Shown: one piece after another, positions 48,970 through 61,670 of the stretch | Layout of the letters: each line of letters starts with the position of its first letter | How positions within the stretch are numbered: the first letter of the stretch is position 1 | From: Setophaga petechia | Lineage: Eukaryota > Chordata > Aves > Passeriformes > Parulidae | Length of the DNA stretch: 64,000 nt | Reading direction: 5' to 3' | NCBI GenBank assembly: GCA_024362935.1 | Contig: JANCRA010000014.1 | Coordinates: 2,127,001-2,191,000 of the forward strand | Program-made: the position numbers and the translations under genes | Notes under the pieces: generated by a model | What the model saw: the letters and a program-made list of their open reading frames with translations, nothing else | Database searches by the model: none | What the model was told of the DNA's origin: nothing

Positions 48970-49212
48970 TCAAATCGAACTCAATTGAAATCATGCACCA
49001 GGTCCAGTGAGCTGCTTAAGCCAGTTTCTTGTGATTATTCATTCTCTGGGAGTATGTTGAGGATCAGTTCTCTCTTCCCCTGCTGTGGAAACAGGATCAT
49101 TAAAAAAAAAAAAAAAATAGCAGCAAGAACAGCAGCAGCTATTGGATTTTGGTGCAAACGACTCCACCTAAAAACCATCCAAGGCAGGGAACGGGGGTGG
49201 GGGAAAAGGAGG

Positions 49213-49281
49213 AAAAAAAAAAAAAAAGAAAAGAAAAAAAAAAAAAAAAAGAGGCCAAATGCCAAGAGAAGGGAAAGAGGG

Positions 49282-49311
<30 letters not shown>
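49213..49311. repeat. Two poly(A) tracts
   Basis: A-rich runs at 49213-49250 and 49279-49311, separated by a GGCCAAATGCCAAGAG segment. They abut the CpG island. Confidence 0.9.
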
Positions 49312-49313
<2 letters not shown>

Positions 49314-49319
49314 AAAAAG

Positions 49320-50345
49320 CGAGCGCTGGGCAGCCCCGGGGGGAGGAGGATGCTCAGAGCCCCCGCGGAGCCCCCCGCCGCCGGCCGGGCTGGCTGGGGC
49401 GCAGGGCCGGGGGCAGCGGCGGGCGCGGCGGCATCGCGGGGCTCGGCAGCAGCAGCGGCAGCAGCAGCAATGCGGAGCCTCCTCCGCCGCCTCCCGCACG
49501 GCTCCCGGCCGCTCCCGCACCGCGCACGCCCCGCGCCCCCTCCCTCCCTCCCTCCCTGCCTGCCGCCGCCTCCCCCGCGCCGCAAAGCTCAGTGCCGGGG
49601 GGCCGCGCTGGCCGCGCCCGGCCCTGCCCGCATCCCGGCCCGGCGGCGAGCCCGGGGGCTGCGGGGCGCTCGGGGGGCCGCGCTCGCCCCGCCGCCTCCC
49701 CCAGCCCTCGCTCGGCGGCTCCCTCCCTGCGGGGATAAATCCCGCTCGCTAACGAGCAGGATCCTGGGCTTGCTGCTCTGCCTCGGCTCCCGGCGCCGGG
49801 CTCAGGGTGGATTTAAAGAGACAGGAACTGCGTCGCCTTCGCCTCGCAGCCCGGCAGGGCCGCAGCCCCCCGCAGCCTCCCGGGATGCTCCCGCATTTTT
49901 ATTTCTCGCTCCGGCTCTCCCCAGCGGGGCGGAGAGGGGCCGGCATCCCCCGCCGGAGCCCCCCGTGGGCGGGCGGGTGGGAGACACCGGGCACGGGCCG
50001 AACGCCGCCGGTGTCCGGGCAGAGCCCGCTCGGCGGCTGCAGCACGGGCTGTTGTTGTTTATTGATGGAGAGGCCGCGCTGTGCTTCGCCCCGGGCTGGG
50101 GGCAGCGCTCCGGGCTGGGTCCGGAGCCGCTGGGCGCCGCTCCCCTCCCTCCAGCACCGCGCATCCCACCGCGGTCCTCCCAGCCCATCGGGAGCCCCTC
50201 CGCGCTCCGCTCCGCGGATGTCGGGGTTTTTTCTCCCTGGGTTTTTTGTCTCTCCTGGAATCCTCGCGTTGTGCCCCCGGAGCAGGCGGGGTCCGGCTCC
50301 GCTGGTGCATCCCCCTGGATCGGAACGTGCCCAATCTGTTTTGGC
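49320..50345 (-). promoter_or_regulatory. JPH3: CpG island, probable JPH3 promoter
   Basis: Very GC-rich with dense CG dinucleotides (for example GCGGCGGGCGCGGCGGCATC near 49415, and throughout 49480-49700) starting about 500 bp upstream of the JPH3 start. GC-box-like CCGCCC/GGGCGG sites occur (for example GGGCGGGCGGGTGGG near 49968), and I saw no clear TATA box. A CpG-island promoter is expected for a broadly neuronal gene such as JPH3. Short GCA/GCAGCA runs sit at 49446-49470. The exact transcription start is unknown. Confidence 0.75.
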
Positions 50346-53199
50346 ACCGGGATGCGTGTGCGGGTCCGTGCGCCTGCAAATATCGATGTGTTTGTGTTAA
50401 TACACCAGGGGATTCACGCACCGGTATTAAAGGGGGAGCTCTGCTGGAGAATGATTTCAAAGATGTTCCCAAGTGCTTATAAAGCAAAACCTGGGAGATG
50501 GAGGAACAACTCAGCTCTTCCCCAAAATCTCGGATTTGCATCCTGCAACCAGCGTTACTGGAGTGGGGCTTTTCAGCCAGATCCAGCCTGGCCAGGACTC
50601 CAAGGGAAAAAAAACCCAAACAAAACAAACAGTGTAACTGCTGGTGATGGAAACCCGCGGGATTTAGGCTGTGCATCCCCTCTGGAACGGCTGCCTGTGT
50701 CGGTACCTGCCTCTCTGCCACCCACCCGCAACTTTCAGGCTGTGTCTTCCCACTCAGTTGTTTTTTTTTTTTTCCTCTCTCTCGATGCATTTTCTTGTCC
50801 ATCCATGGAAACACATCACCACCCTCCTCTGGAAGAAAACCTTCCTCTCTCTCTCTGGGAGCTTCAGGGAAGAGATGCAACTGGAGTGGGTGGAAATTTT
50901 CCCACTGAAGCATTTCTTTCCAGTAGAAAATGTCTTTTCAAACTACACCGAATCCTTTGTGAATGCAAGAACTGTGCTCATTATACATTGGGGGGCTTTA
51001 TTGTTTCCTTCCCTAAAAATCCCACACTCCAGGTGCTGCATTTTTTGGCAACTGCAAACTCCCCCTTTTTTTTTCTTTTTTTTTTTTCCACAGAGGGAGA
51101 ATTTGGGTGGGAACCCCCAAAGTTTCCAAGAAAAACACCAGAACTGAAGTTGCTTAAACACATATAAAAATTTTGGCAGGGAACAAAAGAAATTCCAGTC
51201 CCCTTCTGTTGCTTTCTCAGTAGTTTTAGACAGTTATAGTCGTTTTACATGTTAATAAGCCAACTAATTATTGTCCAGCTGTTCTTTTGGGGGGGATTTG
51301 GTGGGATGGAGGGATCTGAGGCAGGCACCAAGGTGTGACACCCCCCTGACCAACGTGGGATGCTGCTCCTCATAAAGCAGGTGCTTAAAATAACTGCAAG
51401 TTTAATGGCACCTGCTGAAAAAGAAACTCCCAACAATCTGCTCCCTTTGGAGCTCTGCATTTCCACCATGGATGGAAAACACCCATTGCTCCCACTGCCC
51501 AATCCTCCTTTTTCTTCCCCCATCCATGCTCAGTGATTTATTATAAGCTGATTTGCCTTTTATTGTATTTTTTAATCATTATTTTTTTTGTCCAAAACTT
51601 CATCTCACTCACCTCCTCATCCACACATGCACCAGGGATTTAAAGAAAAAACCTGTCAGCCCTATCTAACACCATCTGTGTCCCTGCAATTGGTCACATC
51701 TCCTGCTGGAATCCTGCAGCCCAGCGTTCCTGACCCGGCATGGCAGGAGGGAAAAGCCCGCTGGCACTCAGGGCTGCTGTGAAACCCAATCTGGAATTTC
51801 CCTCAGCCTCCTGCACATCAGCAGCACTGAGGAAATGTGAACAGGGCTGGAGAGGACTCCCAAGGCTGCTCACCTTCTCAGTATCCCACCCTAATCAGGA
51901 ATTCCTTCCCAAAATCCCACCCAGCCCTCCCCTCCTTCAGTCTGAAGCTGCTGCTCCCCTGTCCATGCTCCTGTATAAACTCCCTCTCCATCACCTCTGA
52001 GATCCCTGAGCCCAACCATTAAATCCACACCTTAACCCAGCTCCCAGTGCCTCAGGGTGCCAGGGAATTTTCCTGCTGCAGCCCTGTGCTATATCCACCC
52101 TCTCCATCTGATTCCCACTCGTGCTTGGAGGTCCTGACCCGCCAGTCCTGCCTGGAATCCCACTGGGATTGGCTGGGAGCAGCTCTGAGTCATTAACAGC
52201 AGGGAAATAAATGATCCACAGAGTTTCTGGATCAATATCCTGGGAAATAAAGCACGAGGCAGGAAGGGTCTGCAGCAGGGACTCGACACATTCTGCCTCT
52301 TTCAGCAGCCACATCCATAAGATCTAATAAAAACCTGGGGATCCCTGGGGGATTCTGGCTGAGCTGTGGATGCTGGAGGTCCTGAGCTGCCAATATTAAA
52401 ATATCCTTAGAACTTTGGGGAGGAGGGGGAAAGATAATATCCTAATGGAAAAAAAGATTGTCTCCAGCATGAGGGAATTCCACATTTATCCTCACTCCAG
52501 CAGGTGAGGGTGGATTTCTCACTGTGCCAGGCACAGGCCTTTGTGGCTTGATTCTGCTTTGTGCAAATAAAGTAAAGCTTAAAGCATGTATAAAAAAAGC
52601 TTAAGTAATGTATAAAAATCTGTATATTTACTTGCCACTTTAAAAGGCCCTGTTTCCTAAATCAGAAAATAATTACAAGTCAGATCAATTCAGAGAAGGA
52701 CTTTAAGTGAAAAATGTGTTGAAAAGGGAAAAAACCTTTAAGAATATTTTATCCAAAAAGCAGCAACACAGGCAGGAATCTTTGTTAAAATAACCAACAC
52801 AACTTGGAAAGGAAGGGACAGAGCTGCCAAGACTGACACACAAAACATAAACACACAAAAGGAAGAAAAGGGAAACTGGTTGTAATTAGTAAACCTCAGA
52901 AGCTGGGGAAATTAAACACAGAATGATATTTTCCATGAGCTCTGAGCAGTGGGGTGATCCCACACGGAAATGGGAGGCTCATCAATGACACAGACAAGGC
53001 AGGAATGCTCAGTGAGGGATTTATCCTGGCGTTTGGTGGGAAAAAAGACAACACAAGCTAAGGAAATACTGCCCAGCAGCGTCCAGCTGATGGAGCTCAG
53101 GGGTTTCAAACCAGATAACTTGAGATGGTTGTGAAGGAGGTGGCCAAGGAGCTGTGGGGACAAATCATGGTGGTGTCCAGGAGGTCTTGGAAGAGCCAC
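50346..53199. other. Intergenic, nothing recognised
   Basis: CpG density falls off after 50350. T-rich runs occur at 50759-50774 and 51064-51089. No gene, CR1 copy or tandem array is evident. In mammals the next gene in this direction is ZCCHC14, but no exon of it is visible. Confidence 0.5.
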
Positions 53200-53346
53200 T
53201 GAAAGTGCCAGAGGATTGGGAAAGTTCAGAGGATTGGGAAGGTTCAGAGGATTGGGAAAGTTCAGGACTGGGAAAGTTCAGAGGATTGGGAAAGTTCAGG
53301 ATTGGGAAGGTTCAGAGGATTGGGAAAGTTCAGAGAATTGGGAAAA
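53200..53346. repeat. ~19-bp tandem repeat
   Basis: Units GAGGATTGGGAAAGTTCA with truncated variants (AGGACTGGGAAAGTTC). About eight copies. Confidence 0.88.
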
Positions 53347-53673
53347 ATCCAGCACCACACTCCAAGGGGACAGAACACTGTGGGATTGAAGTGTTTAAGG
53401 CTGGGAGGTTTCTTGGACCATTATGGAACCACAAAGGCTGAAGTGGGTAATTAAAAGAGGACAGTATAATTGTTAATTAGAGAGGGTGGTGTAATGAGTG
53501 GCAAAGAGGATCTGAGGGAAAAGGCAGTGGAGAGCTCTGGCTCTCACCTGCAGGGTGATGGGGGTGTGAGGCAGAGATGAGCACACCCTGGAATTCCTCA
53601 GCCTTCCACACAGCCCTGGGCTCAATCCCTGGCATGGAGGGATTGGGAAAACACCAAATCAACAGGGCCTGCA

Positions 53674-53928
53674 TTAAATAATAAAATAATAATAATAATA
53701 TAAATAATAAATAACATATAATAATAAAATATAATAATATTAAATATTAATTAATTAATATTAAATAATAATTAATATTAAATTATAAATAATATTAATT
53801 ATTATTAAAATAATTATTACTAGTTAATTAAAATTAATTAATAATTACTATTAAATAATACATAATAATATAATATAATATAATATAATATAATATAATA
53901 ATATAAATACAAATAATATAATAATAAC
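53674..53928. repeat. (AAT/ATAAT)n AT-rich low-complexity tract
   Basis: About 255 bp made of A and T almost exclusively: TAATAATAATAATA, TTAATTAATTAA and a closing TAATA run. Surroundings are near 50% GC. It is probably an unstable, easily melted microsatellite. Confidence 0.95.
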
Positions 53929-53979
53929 CCTAAACTGCAAAAATGAGAGGGCTCAAGGCTCAGCTGTGAACAGGGAGGG

Positions 53980-54262
53980 AGGCACCGAGTAGGACAGGTT
54001 TAGGATGGAGTGACAGGACAAGGGGGAATGGATTTAAACCCAAAGAGGAGGGATTTGGATCTGGTATTAGGAGGAAATTCTCCCTGTGAGGGTGGGGAGA
54101 CCCTGGCACAGGTGCCCAGAGAAGCTGTGGCTGCCCCTGGATCCCTGCAGTGTCCAAGGCCAGGTTGGAACAGCCTGGGGCAGTGGAAGGTGTCCCTGGG
54201 ACTGGATTGTTTTATTATCCCTTCTAACCCAAACAATTCCATGATTCCAAGATCCTGCCTGT
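53980..54262 (+). mobile_element. CR1 LINE 3' fragment
   Basis: Sense orientation: GGACAAGGGGGAATGGATTT, AGGAGGAAATTCTCCCTGTG, AGAAGCTGTGGCTGCCCCTG, then AAGGCCAGGTTGGAACAGCC and a terminal CTAACCCAAACAATTCCATG. About 280 bp, directly right of the AT-rich tract. Confidence 0.88.
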
Positions 54263-55612
54263 GCCACCTGCATGGAGGCAAAGGGCTCGGAGCAGGCAGG
54301 AGGAGAAAGGAGGGGTTCACTCCCCACCTCCAGCTCAGAGCCCTGCACAGTGGGACTCCCCAAAAACACTTCTCTGGCAGCACAGGAGGAGCCAGTGGTG
54401 GCTGTGGAATCCTGCAGTGGCAGTGGGCATGAGGAGCCCTCTGAGATGGGCTCAAACTTGATACAGGCACGGATGTTGTTGAATAAACAGGGCTTGTAAC
54501 CCTTCTGGGGATTGCTCACCTCCCACTCCACTCCTGGGGTTAAACAGGTGGTGCAGCCACCACCAAGCACAAGAGCCAAAATATTCCCAATATTCCCACC
54601 ATTAGATTGAAATGTGCAGCTTTGGAAAGAAGAATGATTTTAATTTTTCCTTCCTGCTCCATCCCTCCCCCAGTGAATTGAATTCCAGGGGTGTAGCATC
54701 ACCTGATGTGGCCCCTAAGTTATCTTTTCTTCACTTGGTCTCTGGCTAAATCACCCCCAAACCAATTAAAGCCCAGAAGAATGTTGCAGCAAACAGAACT
54801 GCTGCTGCTCTTCTGGAAGACTGGAGCTTATGGAAGTGATTGAGATGGTGGGAAATTACATTACTTGGACGAGGTCAGGCTTGGAGCTGTAAGCAGCATT
54901 TTTCTTTTTTAACATGTGGCTGCTTCAATGCTAATAATCTCACAGGTCAGGAGAAGCCAAGACCTGGGTTAACCAGAAAGGAAAACTCCTGTGTGTCCTT
55001 GGGTTTTTCTGTGCAAGAAGAAGAAGAGCTGAGGAGAAAAGGATGAAACGTTTGGCACTGTGCAGCAACCCTGAGAGAGGAAATGGGTTTGCAGGGAGAG
55101 GAAGGATGGGGCTGGATAATGGGCATGTTCCAGGCATGTGGGCAATAAATTACCTCAATTGTGCTGCCCGTGCTGGGCATGGGCTGAGTGCATTCCCTGG
55201 TCACTGCCTGTGCAGCATTAACCTGCTGCACAGGACGTGGCTGTTTATCCTGCCAATTACTGCCAATCTAATCAGCTTCAGCCGGGTAAAAATAGAGCCA
55301 GTTTCCGTGTGGAAATCAAGAGGCACAAAAACAGCAGCAAAGAAGCTGATCCTGATCAGCCAAGCACATGGGAGGGAAAGGTTTGCAGCAGGAAATGGCT
55401 TGGGATGGTTTTTCCTTGTGGGCAGGTGGATCTTTTCCTCAGGGCTGGATTTTCCCCAGCATCCATCAGGCAGCCTGAAGGGGAGTGTGGGAATCACTCA
55501 CAGGCAGGGTGAGAGCTGCTCAGAGCATGGGTGTGCTTTCAGGAGGGAAGGAACGGGGCTGGAATCAGCTGGAAGGGACACACGAGGGGAGGCTGGTGCA
55601 TGGAATGCAACC
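54263..55612. other. Intergenic, no gene; AT-rich island at 55140-55330
   Basis: Unique sequence. A block at about 55140-55330 (AATAAATTACCTCAATTG, CCAATTACTGCCAATCTAAT) resembles a conserved regulatory element in base composition only. Confidence 0.35.
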
Positions 55613-55870
55613 CTGGAATGGTTTGGGTTGGAAGGGACCTTAAAACTCATCCCATCCCATCCCATCCCATCCCATCCCATCCCATCCCATCCCATCCCAT
55701 CCCATCCCATCCCATCCCATGGCAGGGACACCTTCCACTGTCCCAGGGTGCTCCAAGCCCTGTCCAACCTGGCCTTGGACATTTGCAGGGATCCAGGGGC
55801 AGCCACAGCTGCTCTGGCCTCACCACCCTCACAGAATCCTTTCCCAAAATCTGATCTAAACCTGCTCTCC
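55613..55870 (-). mobile_element. CR1 LINE 3' fragment interrupted by a CATCC expansion
   Basis: Reverse orientation: GGAATGGTTTGGGTTGGAAG, GGACCTTAAAACTCATCCC, then an expanded CATCC array (55648-55720), resuming GGCAGGGACACCTTCCACTG and CAACCTGGCCTTGGACATTT. Its 5' side ends exactly at the ATGG array. Confidence 0.9.
55648..55720. repeat. (CATCC)n microsatellite inside CR1
   Basis: About fifteen perfect units replacing a short CATCCCATCCC present at the same position of a related CR1 copy at 42597-42608. Confidence 0.95.
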
Positions 55871-56725
55871 ATGGATGGATGGATGGATGGATGGATGGAT
55901 GATGGATGGATGGATGATGGATGGATGGATGGATGGATGGATGGATGGATGGATGGATGGATGGATGGATCGATGGATGGATGGAGGGATGGATGGATGG
56001 ATGGATCGATGGATGGATGGATGGATGGAGGGATGGATGATGGATGGATGATGGATGGATGATGGATCGATGGATGGATGGATGGATGGATGGATGGATG
56101 GATGGATGGATGGATGATGGATGGATGGATGGATGGATGGATGGATGGATGGATGATGGATGGATGGATGGATGGATGGATGGAAGGATGGATGGATGAA
56201 TTGGGGATGGATGGATGATGGATGGATGGAGGATGGATGGATGGATGGAGGATGGATGGATGGATGATGGATGGATGGATGGATGATGGATGGATGGATG
56301 GATGGATGATGGATGGATGATGGATGGATGGATGGGTGATGGATGGAGGATGGATGGATGGATGGATGATGGATAGATAGATAGATGGATGGATGGATGG
56401 ATGGATGGATGGATGGATGATGGATAGATAGATGGACAGATGGATGGATGGATGGATGGATGGATGGATGATGGATGGATGGATGGATGGACAGATGGAT
56501 GGATGGATGGATGGATGGATGGATGATGGATGGATGGATGATGGATGGATAGATGGATGGATGGATGGATGGATGGATGGATGGATGATGGATGGATGGA
56601 TGGATGATGGATGGATGATGGATGGAAGGATGGATGGATGGATGATGGATGGATGGATGATGGATGGATGGATGGATGGATGATGAATGGATGGATGATG
56701 GATGGATGGACAGATGGACAATGGA
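55871..56725. repeat. (ATGG)n microsatellite, about 850 bp
   Basis: ATGG/GGAT units with frequent ATG-only slips (ATGGATGATGG), plus scattered ATAG and ACAG variants around 56370-56500. All frames are open in long stretches, giving Met-Asp-Gly-Trp and Ile-His-Pro-Ser translations without biological meaning. Confidence 0.97.
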
Positions 56726-57812
56726 TTTGAGTTCCTGTGTGCTGTGGAGCACACCCAGCAGCTGTGTTCAATAGGATCAAGCTGCTCTCCCATGTAAGGG
56801 GATGTGAAGGAGGTATCAGCCAAGGAGAAGAGGAGCAGGACATGGCTCTGCAGGTGCTGGGATCCCATCCTCCTTCCCTCCATCCCTCCATCCCTCTCTC
56901 ATGTTTGCTGAGGGACAGAGGTGATTTTTTGTGATCTTGGAAAGTGAAAAATTAAACCAAGGGAGAACAATGGGATTTCCTCCAACATACTTCATTTGCC
57001 CTTTCACTTTTTACTGGATCACCCTACAAAAAATGAGTGTTGAGCTGTTTTGTCCATAATACACCCCAGGTCCATCTCAAGGAGGACACAGGCAGTGGCC
57101 CTTTGCTCTTCTCACCCCAGCTGGAAAATCCTCTCATCTGCAGGGCCATGGCTTCCCCAGCCACCCCCATCCCCCTGATTTCCCCCCTCCTCACCTGCCT
57201 GGAGCTCTGGGACACCCTTGGCAGGGCACAAACCCCGAGGTGACCAAATTCCCACAGCTGAAGGGTGCCTGTGGATAAACCTGAGGTGGCCAGGCTGACC
57301 CTGACCAAAGAGGGCCCTCATTTCAGGGCTCAGGATTCTCTGTCTGAGCCCGAGGAGCCGGAACGCTGCCGATGATTAAGGGACATCTGTCACCCTGTGC
57401 TCCTGCTGGGATTGTCAGGAAATGCTGACATCATGTGAGGAGAAGAAACCTGCTCTGGAGCAGGGCTTGGCATGCTGGCTTCCAGCTCCAGCCCTGCACA
57501 GGCAAAGGCTGCTCCTGCCTGGGTTTGGGAAGGGCTGCAGGAGCTGCTGTGGGGCTCAGCCTGCCCTCCCAGGAAGGGACACGTCCCAGAGCTTTCCCAA
57601 ATCTGGAGAAAAAGCCATTTCTGCTCCCTCTGCCCCTCCTCAGCTTTGAGACAGGGTTCAAGCTGCATGAGGTTAAAAAGTAAGCAATTTGGAGGGTATT
57701 TTTTTTTTGTTTTGAGGGTATTTGGGGTATTTCCTGCCATGAGTTTGGGGTTTTTTCTGGCTTAACAGATACAGGAAGTTGGATTTTTTAAAATTCTGAG
57801 GGCTTTTATAAT
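56726..57812. other. Intergenic, nothing recognised
   Basis: Unique, moderately GC-rich sequence with a T run at 57701-57709. Short open frames here have no recognisable domain. Confidence 0.5.
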
Positions 57813-57978
57813 CCAGAGAAGTTGAGGTTGTGGCTGCCTCATCCCTGGAAGTGCCCAAGGCCAGGCTAGACAGGGCTTGGAGCACCCTGGGGTGGTGGAA
57901 GGTGTTCCTGCCATGGCAGGGGTAAAATGGGATCTTTAAGGTCCTTTCCAATCCAAACCATTCCAGGATTCTGTGATC
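57813..57978 (+). mobile_element. CR1 LINE 3' fragment
   Basis: Sense orientation: CCAGAGAAGTTGAGGTTGTG, AAGGCCAGGCTAGACAGGGC, CCATGGCAGGGG, then CCTTTCCAATCCAAACCATT and ATTCTGTGAT. Confidence 0.87.
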
Positions 57979-60239
57979 CCTAAGAACTCCTGGACTGTGG
58001 GAGTTGGGATTTATAAGTATTGGCCAAATGGATTTTGGGTTTTTAAAAAAATTATTTCCTCAAGCTCCCAGAGGGCTGAATGCTCAAATGTGACATCACT
58101 GATGGGGAAACTGAGGCAGGGACCAAGGACATGCTCACTCCTCTGGTCTAAGCCTTTGGGATTAGAATCTGCTCCCAGAGGAAGAAATAAACCTCAACCA
58201 AGAATTTTGGCACCTGATGAGAAGGCAGGGCTCCCTCTCTGAGTTTAATGGAGCTGCTGATGGACGAATTCCTGTGTGAATAATGAATGTTTGGAAATGC
58301 TCTGAGCACTGTAAATGCAAAGGACACTGTGATTTCCCTGGGCTCTGAGAGCCAGTGGCAGAAGTTCCCAGAATTGTTTGGACTGCAGCAATAGGGATTT
58401 ATAATTCATAACAAAGAAGAAATGTCTCTCAGTGAACCAAGAAGACATAGTGATGTTAAAAAGTTGATGTTACTCATATTCCTTTCTTATGAAATTCTGT
58501 CACACAAGAGTGGTCAAGGATCTTTTTTTTCTGGGCAGATAATTACCTATGGAAGGATTTATTCCATATTTGATGTAGGTTTTCAAACCAGGTTTCCTTC
58601 TTGCAGCCTGTTTTGTAGGGATTTAAACAGATGCACACTTCAATCTGGAATATCATGTCCAGGCTATTCAAGCATGAGAAATTCCTTTGCTTCCCAAAAG
58701 CCAGAGCAGAAAGTTATCCTACACATTTCATGCATTGGGTTTAAAGGAGGAAAAAAAAAAATTAAAAAAGCAAAGCACAAAACAAACCCTCAGAAAACTC
58801 CAAGGCAGATTCAGATTCACAGGGTTTTGAGATCTGCTTAAGGAATCAGCAAGCAGGATTCAGGAGCAGTTAATAAGAGCCTGTATTACATGGCACTATT
58901 AACATGGGATTATCCAGGAGGAAAAGAAAGGGTGAGGGATAAAGGAACATCACCCTACAACAGTGAGACCTGCAGAAATGAAGCCATGAGAATTCTAAAC
59001 CAGATTAACTCGGCTGTCACTGTCAGGCACCAGCACGGGCACAAAGCAGCAGCAGCAGGGATGGGAAGAGGAGGATGGTTGGATTTTCCCTGGGATGAGA
59101 TGCACACCTTGGGCCTGCTGAAACAGAGGAGCCCAGTGCTGATAAATCCCAGTGGAAACTGTTCTGAAGTGAGGGAACTCTGGGATTTGGACTGAAACTC
59201 CTCCCAGACATGGTGGGATGAACAGAGCTCCCCCAAAGGAGCAGAGCTGGAGGCTGCATTCCCTGTCCTCACCCACTTCATACCCAGCTTCCCTTCCAGC
59301 CAGGAACACAATCTTCCCTGGGCTCCCACCTCCTACAGAACCTCTTCTCACAACCACCCCAAGCTCCTCTTTTACCCTCTGCTCGTATTTCCAGTATTGC
59401 TCGAGCCTTCCCTTCAAACTTCCTCCATGGTTTGACAGGATTCTCAAGACCCTGTGAATTGTGGCTGGATAATTCTGGAGATCTCAGGGTAAAAGCTGAT
59501 GCCAGATGAAAACCTCCTCCAATTTGTCCCTTACTTTTAATGCCCCATCTTCATCAGGAGACAGGAGCACACTGAAATTCTAAAGTAAGGGCCCAAGTCA
59601 AACTTTGGAGTGAAAAGCCTCCAGGTTATTTGTTGGAAGAGCAAATTTGGAAGGAACTGGCTTTCAATCTGCCTGCAGGCACCCAACTGATTAGCAGAGC
59701 TGCTGAGCACTCAGATTTGGCCTTCAGCTCTGGATTTATCGACCCTGAGTGCTCACACACAGCTCTGGAGTGCTGCAGAGCAGCCTCTGCTCCTCCTGAC
59801 GTGCTGGCAGCACCCAGCCCCGACACTATCCATCCCTAAATCCCTGCACAAGCCTCCAAAATTCCTGTGGGGCACAGGGATGCATCCCAAAATGAGGAAA
59901 TCACATCCTGGGGAAAAGCAGAACCATCTGAAACGAAACCCTGGCCCAGCTGAAGTCAATGAAAGTTTGAACAGGGCTGAGGTCTCGCTGTGCCTGCAAC
60001 AGGAGCCTGCTCCAGTGTCCCAAAAAAACCTCCTGAAACAAGAGCAGGCTGCCCGTGGTTCTCATCAGTCTCAAGTACTTCCTATGTTTATTTTCTTGGC
60101 CCAGCCCCAGCTTTGCCAGTTGCTGCTCTGTGCACTCTGCTGGCCTGTGCTCCCTCCCATGTCCTCACACGTCCTGGCTTCCCTTCCCATCCCAAACTGC
60201 TCAGCTGTGCCACTCTGAGCCCTGATCCCACCCCAGATA
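57979..60239. other. Intergenic, nothing recognised
   Basis: AT-richer unique sequence, with an A-rich stretch at 58750-58786. No coding exon or repeat family is recognised. Confidence 0.45.
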
Positions 60240-60243
60240 CCTC

Positions 60244-60400
60244 TATATTTATATTTATATTTATATTTATATTTATATTTATATTTATATTTATATTTAT
60301 ATTTATATTTATATTTATATTTATATTTATATTTATATTTATATTTATTTATATTTGTATTTATTATTTATACTTATTATTTATACTTAGATTTATATTT
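60244..60400. repeat. (TATTTA)n microsatellite
   Basis: About 18 near-perfect TATTTA/TATATT hexamer units, then variants (TTATTATTTATACTTA) to about 60400. Confidence 0.96.
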
Positions 60401-61344
60401 ACTCCCCAGAAGGCTTTGGGATCACTTTGGGAAGGACTCCCCAGCAGTGGAAGATGAGACCATCCATTGGTGGCTCTTCCCAAGAGGATGTGGCTGCAGC
60501 CCCAGATCCTGCTGGTCCCATCCTGGGAAATCAGGGACCACAGGCCTGGGGGCAGACAGGGTTTCTTCTCTTCCCTTGGCCACAGCAGCGAGGAACCAGC
60601 CAGGGATGGGCAGCCTGTGGTCTGTCCAAGCTCCACATGGGATGTGATAAATCCCTCCTTGTGACACCAGGGAAGCCACCAGGACCAAAAGGTGGCCACA
60701 GCCAACAGCAGCACGTGGCCAAACGTGGTTTTATTGGAAAACTGCTGTCCCACACAAGCCTCTTGCTCCTTTAGCATCCCTGGTTTTCTGTCTGTCAGCC
60801 AGAAATTATTGCCAACGCATGATGCTGACTTTTGGGTTCAGAAGCACCAAAAAAGCAGGGAAAGAGGTGGCTGTGTGCAGGACACAGCCCTCACCCACCT
60901 GCTCAGGGCACTGCTGCTCCTGCTTTGCCCTGAGCTGCCAGTCAGGAGAGTGAGATCAGCCCTGCTGGTGTGGCTCAGGGTCAGCCCTTGGTCCCATCTG
61001 CTCTGGGTCCCCACTGGGAGCAGGACAGGGGCAGATGGCCCCAAAGCTGAGCCAGCTTGGCTGAAACCCACAGGGAAAGCTGTCAGGATGTGCTGCAGAG
61101 TCAGGCAGAGCTGCCCTTTGGGGTCCAGCCACGTTCCCCTCCCCTCCCTCACTGCTGGCACCTGTAGCTTTCACTCATCCCAGGGAGGTTCCTGACCCCT
61201 CATCGAGCAGAAATCCATGTTCTCCTAAAGATCCCACACTGGACAGGCAGGAAAGGGATGCACAGGGATGGATGTGCCCAGAGGCAGGGCAGGGACTCAG
61301 ATATCCCATCATCCAGGGATTCAGCTCATTTTTCCCCCGTGCCA
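60401..61344. other. Intergenic, nothing recognised
   Basis: Unique GC-rich sequence. Overlapping open frames on both strands lack domains or plausible splice signals. Confidence 0.45.
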
Positions 61345-61670
61345 GCAGCAGCACAAGGGAACCACTGTCCACACTGCTGGGAGGGACAGGACATGGGGAT
61401 GGCTCCCACTGCCAGAGGACAGGGTTAGGTGGGATACTGGGAAGGAATTCTTCACTGTGAGGATGCTGAGGCCCTGGCACAGGGTGCCCAGAGCAGCTGT
61501 GGCTGCCCCTGGGTCCCTGGCAGTGCCCAAGGCCAGGCTGGAGCACCCTGGCACAGTGGAAGGTGTCCTTGGATGGCAGGGATGGGAATAGGATGAATTT
61601 CAAGGCCCTTTCCAACCCAAACCACTCCATGATTCAATGATTGGCTGCAGGAGGTTCCAGTGGCATTTCC
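61345..61670 (+). mobile_element. CR1 LINE 3' fragment plus duplicated flank
   Basis: Sense CR1: GGGATACTGGGAAGGAATTC, AGAGCAGCTGTGGCTGCCCC, AAGGCCAGGCTGGAGCACCC, CCTTTCCAACCCAAACCACT. The flank after the tail (GATTGGCTGCAGGAGGTTCC) is shared with the copy at 63700-64000. Confidence 0.88.

Noticed and set aside
49149..51167. Plus-strand open frame of 672 codons across the CpG island
   Set aside because: Composition-driven: it starts in poly(A) (Lys/Glu runs), crosses GC-rich DNA where stops are rare, and ends in ordinary intergenic sequence. No domain is recognisable, and it overlaps the JPH3 promoter in antisense.
51064..51200. Possible processed pseudogene because of the internal T-rich run
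   Set aside because: No coding similarity on either side and no target-site duplication visible.
55498..56891. Open frames of 300-460 codons (Ile-His-Pro-Ser and Met-Asp-Gly-Trp repeats)
   Set aside because: Translation of the ATGG microsatellite and adjoining CR1 fragment.
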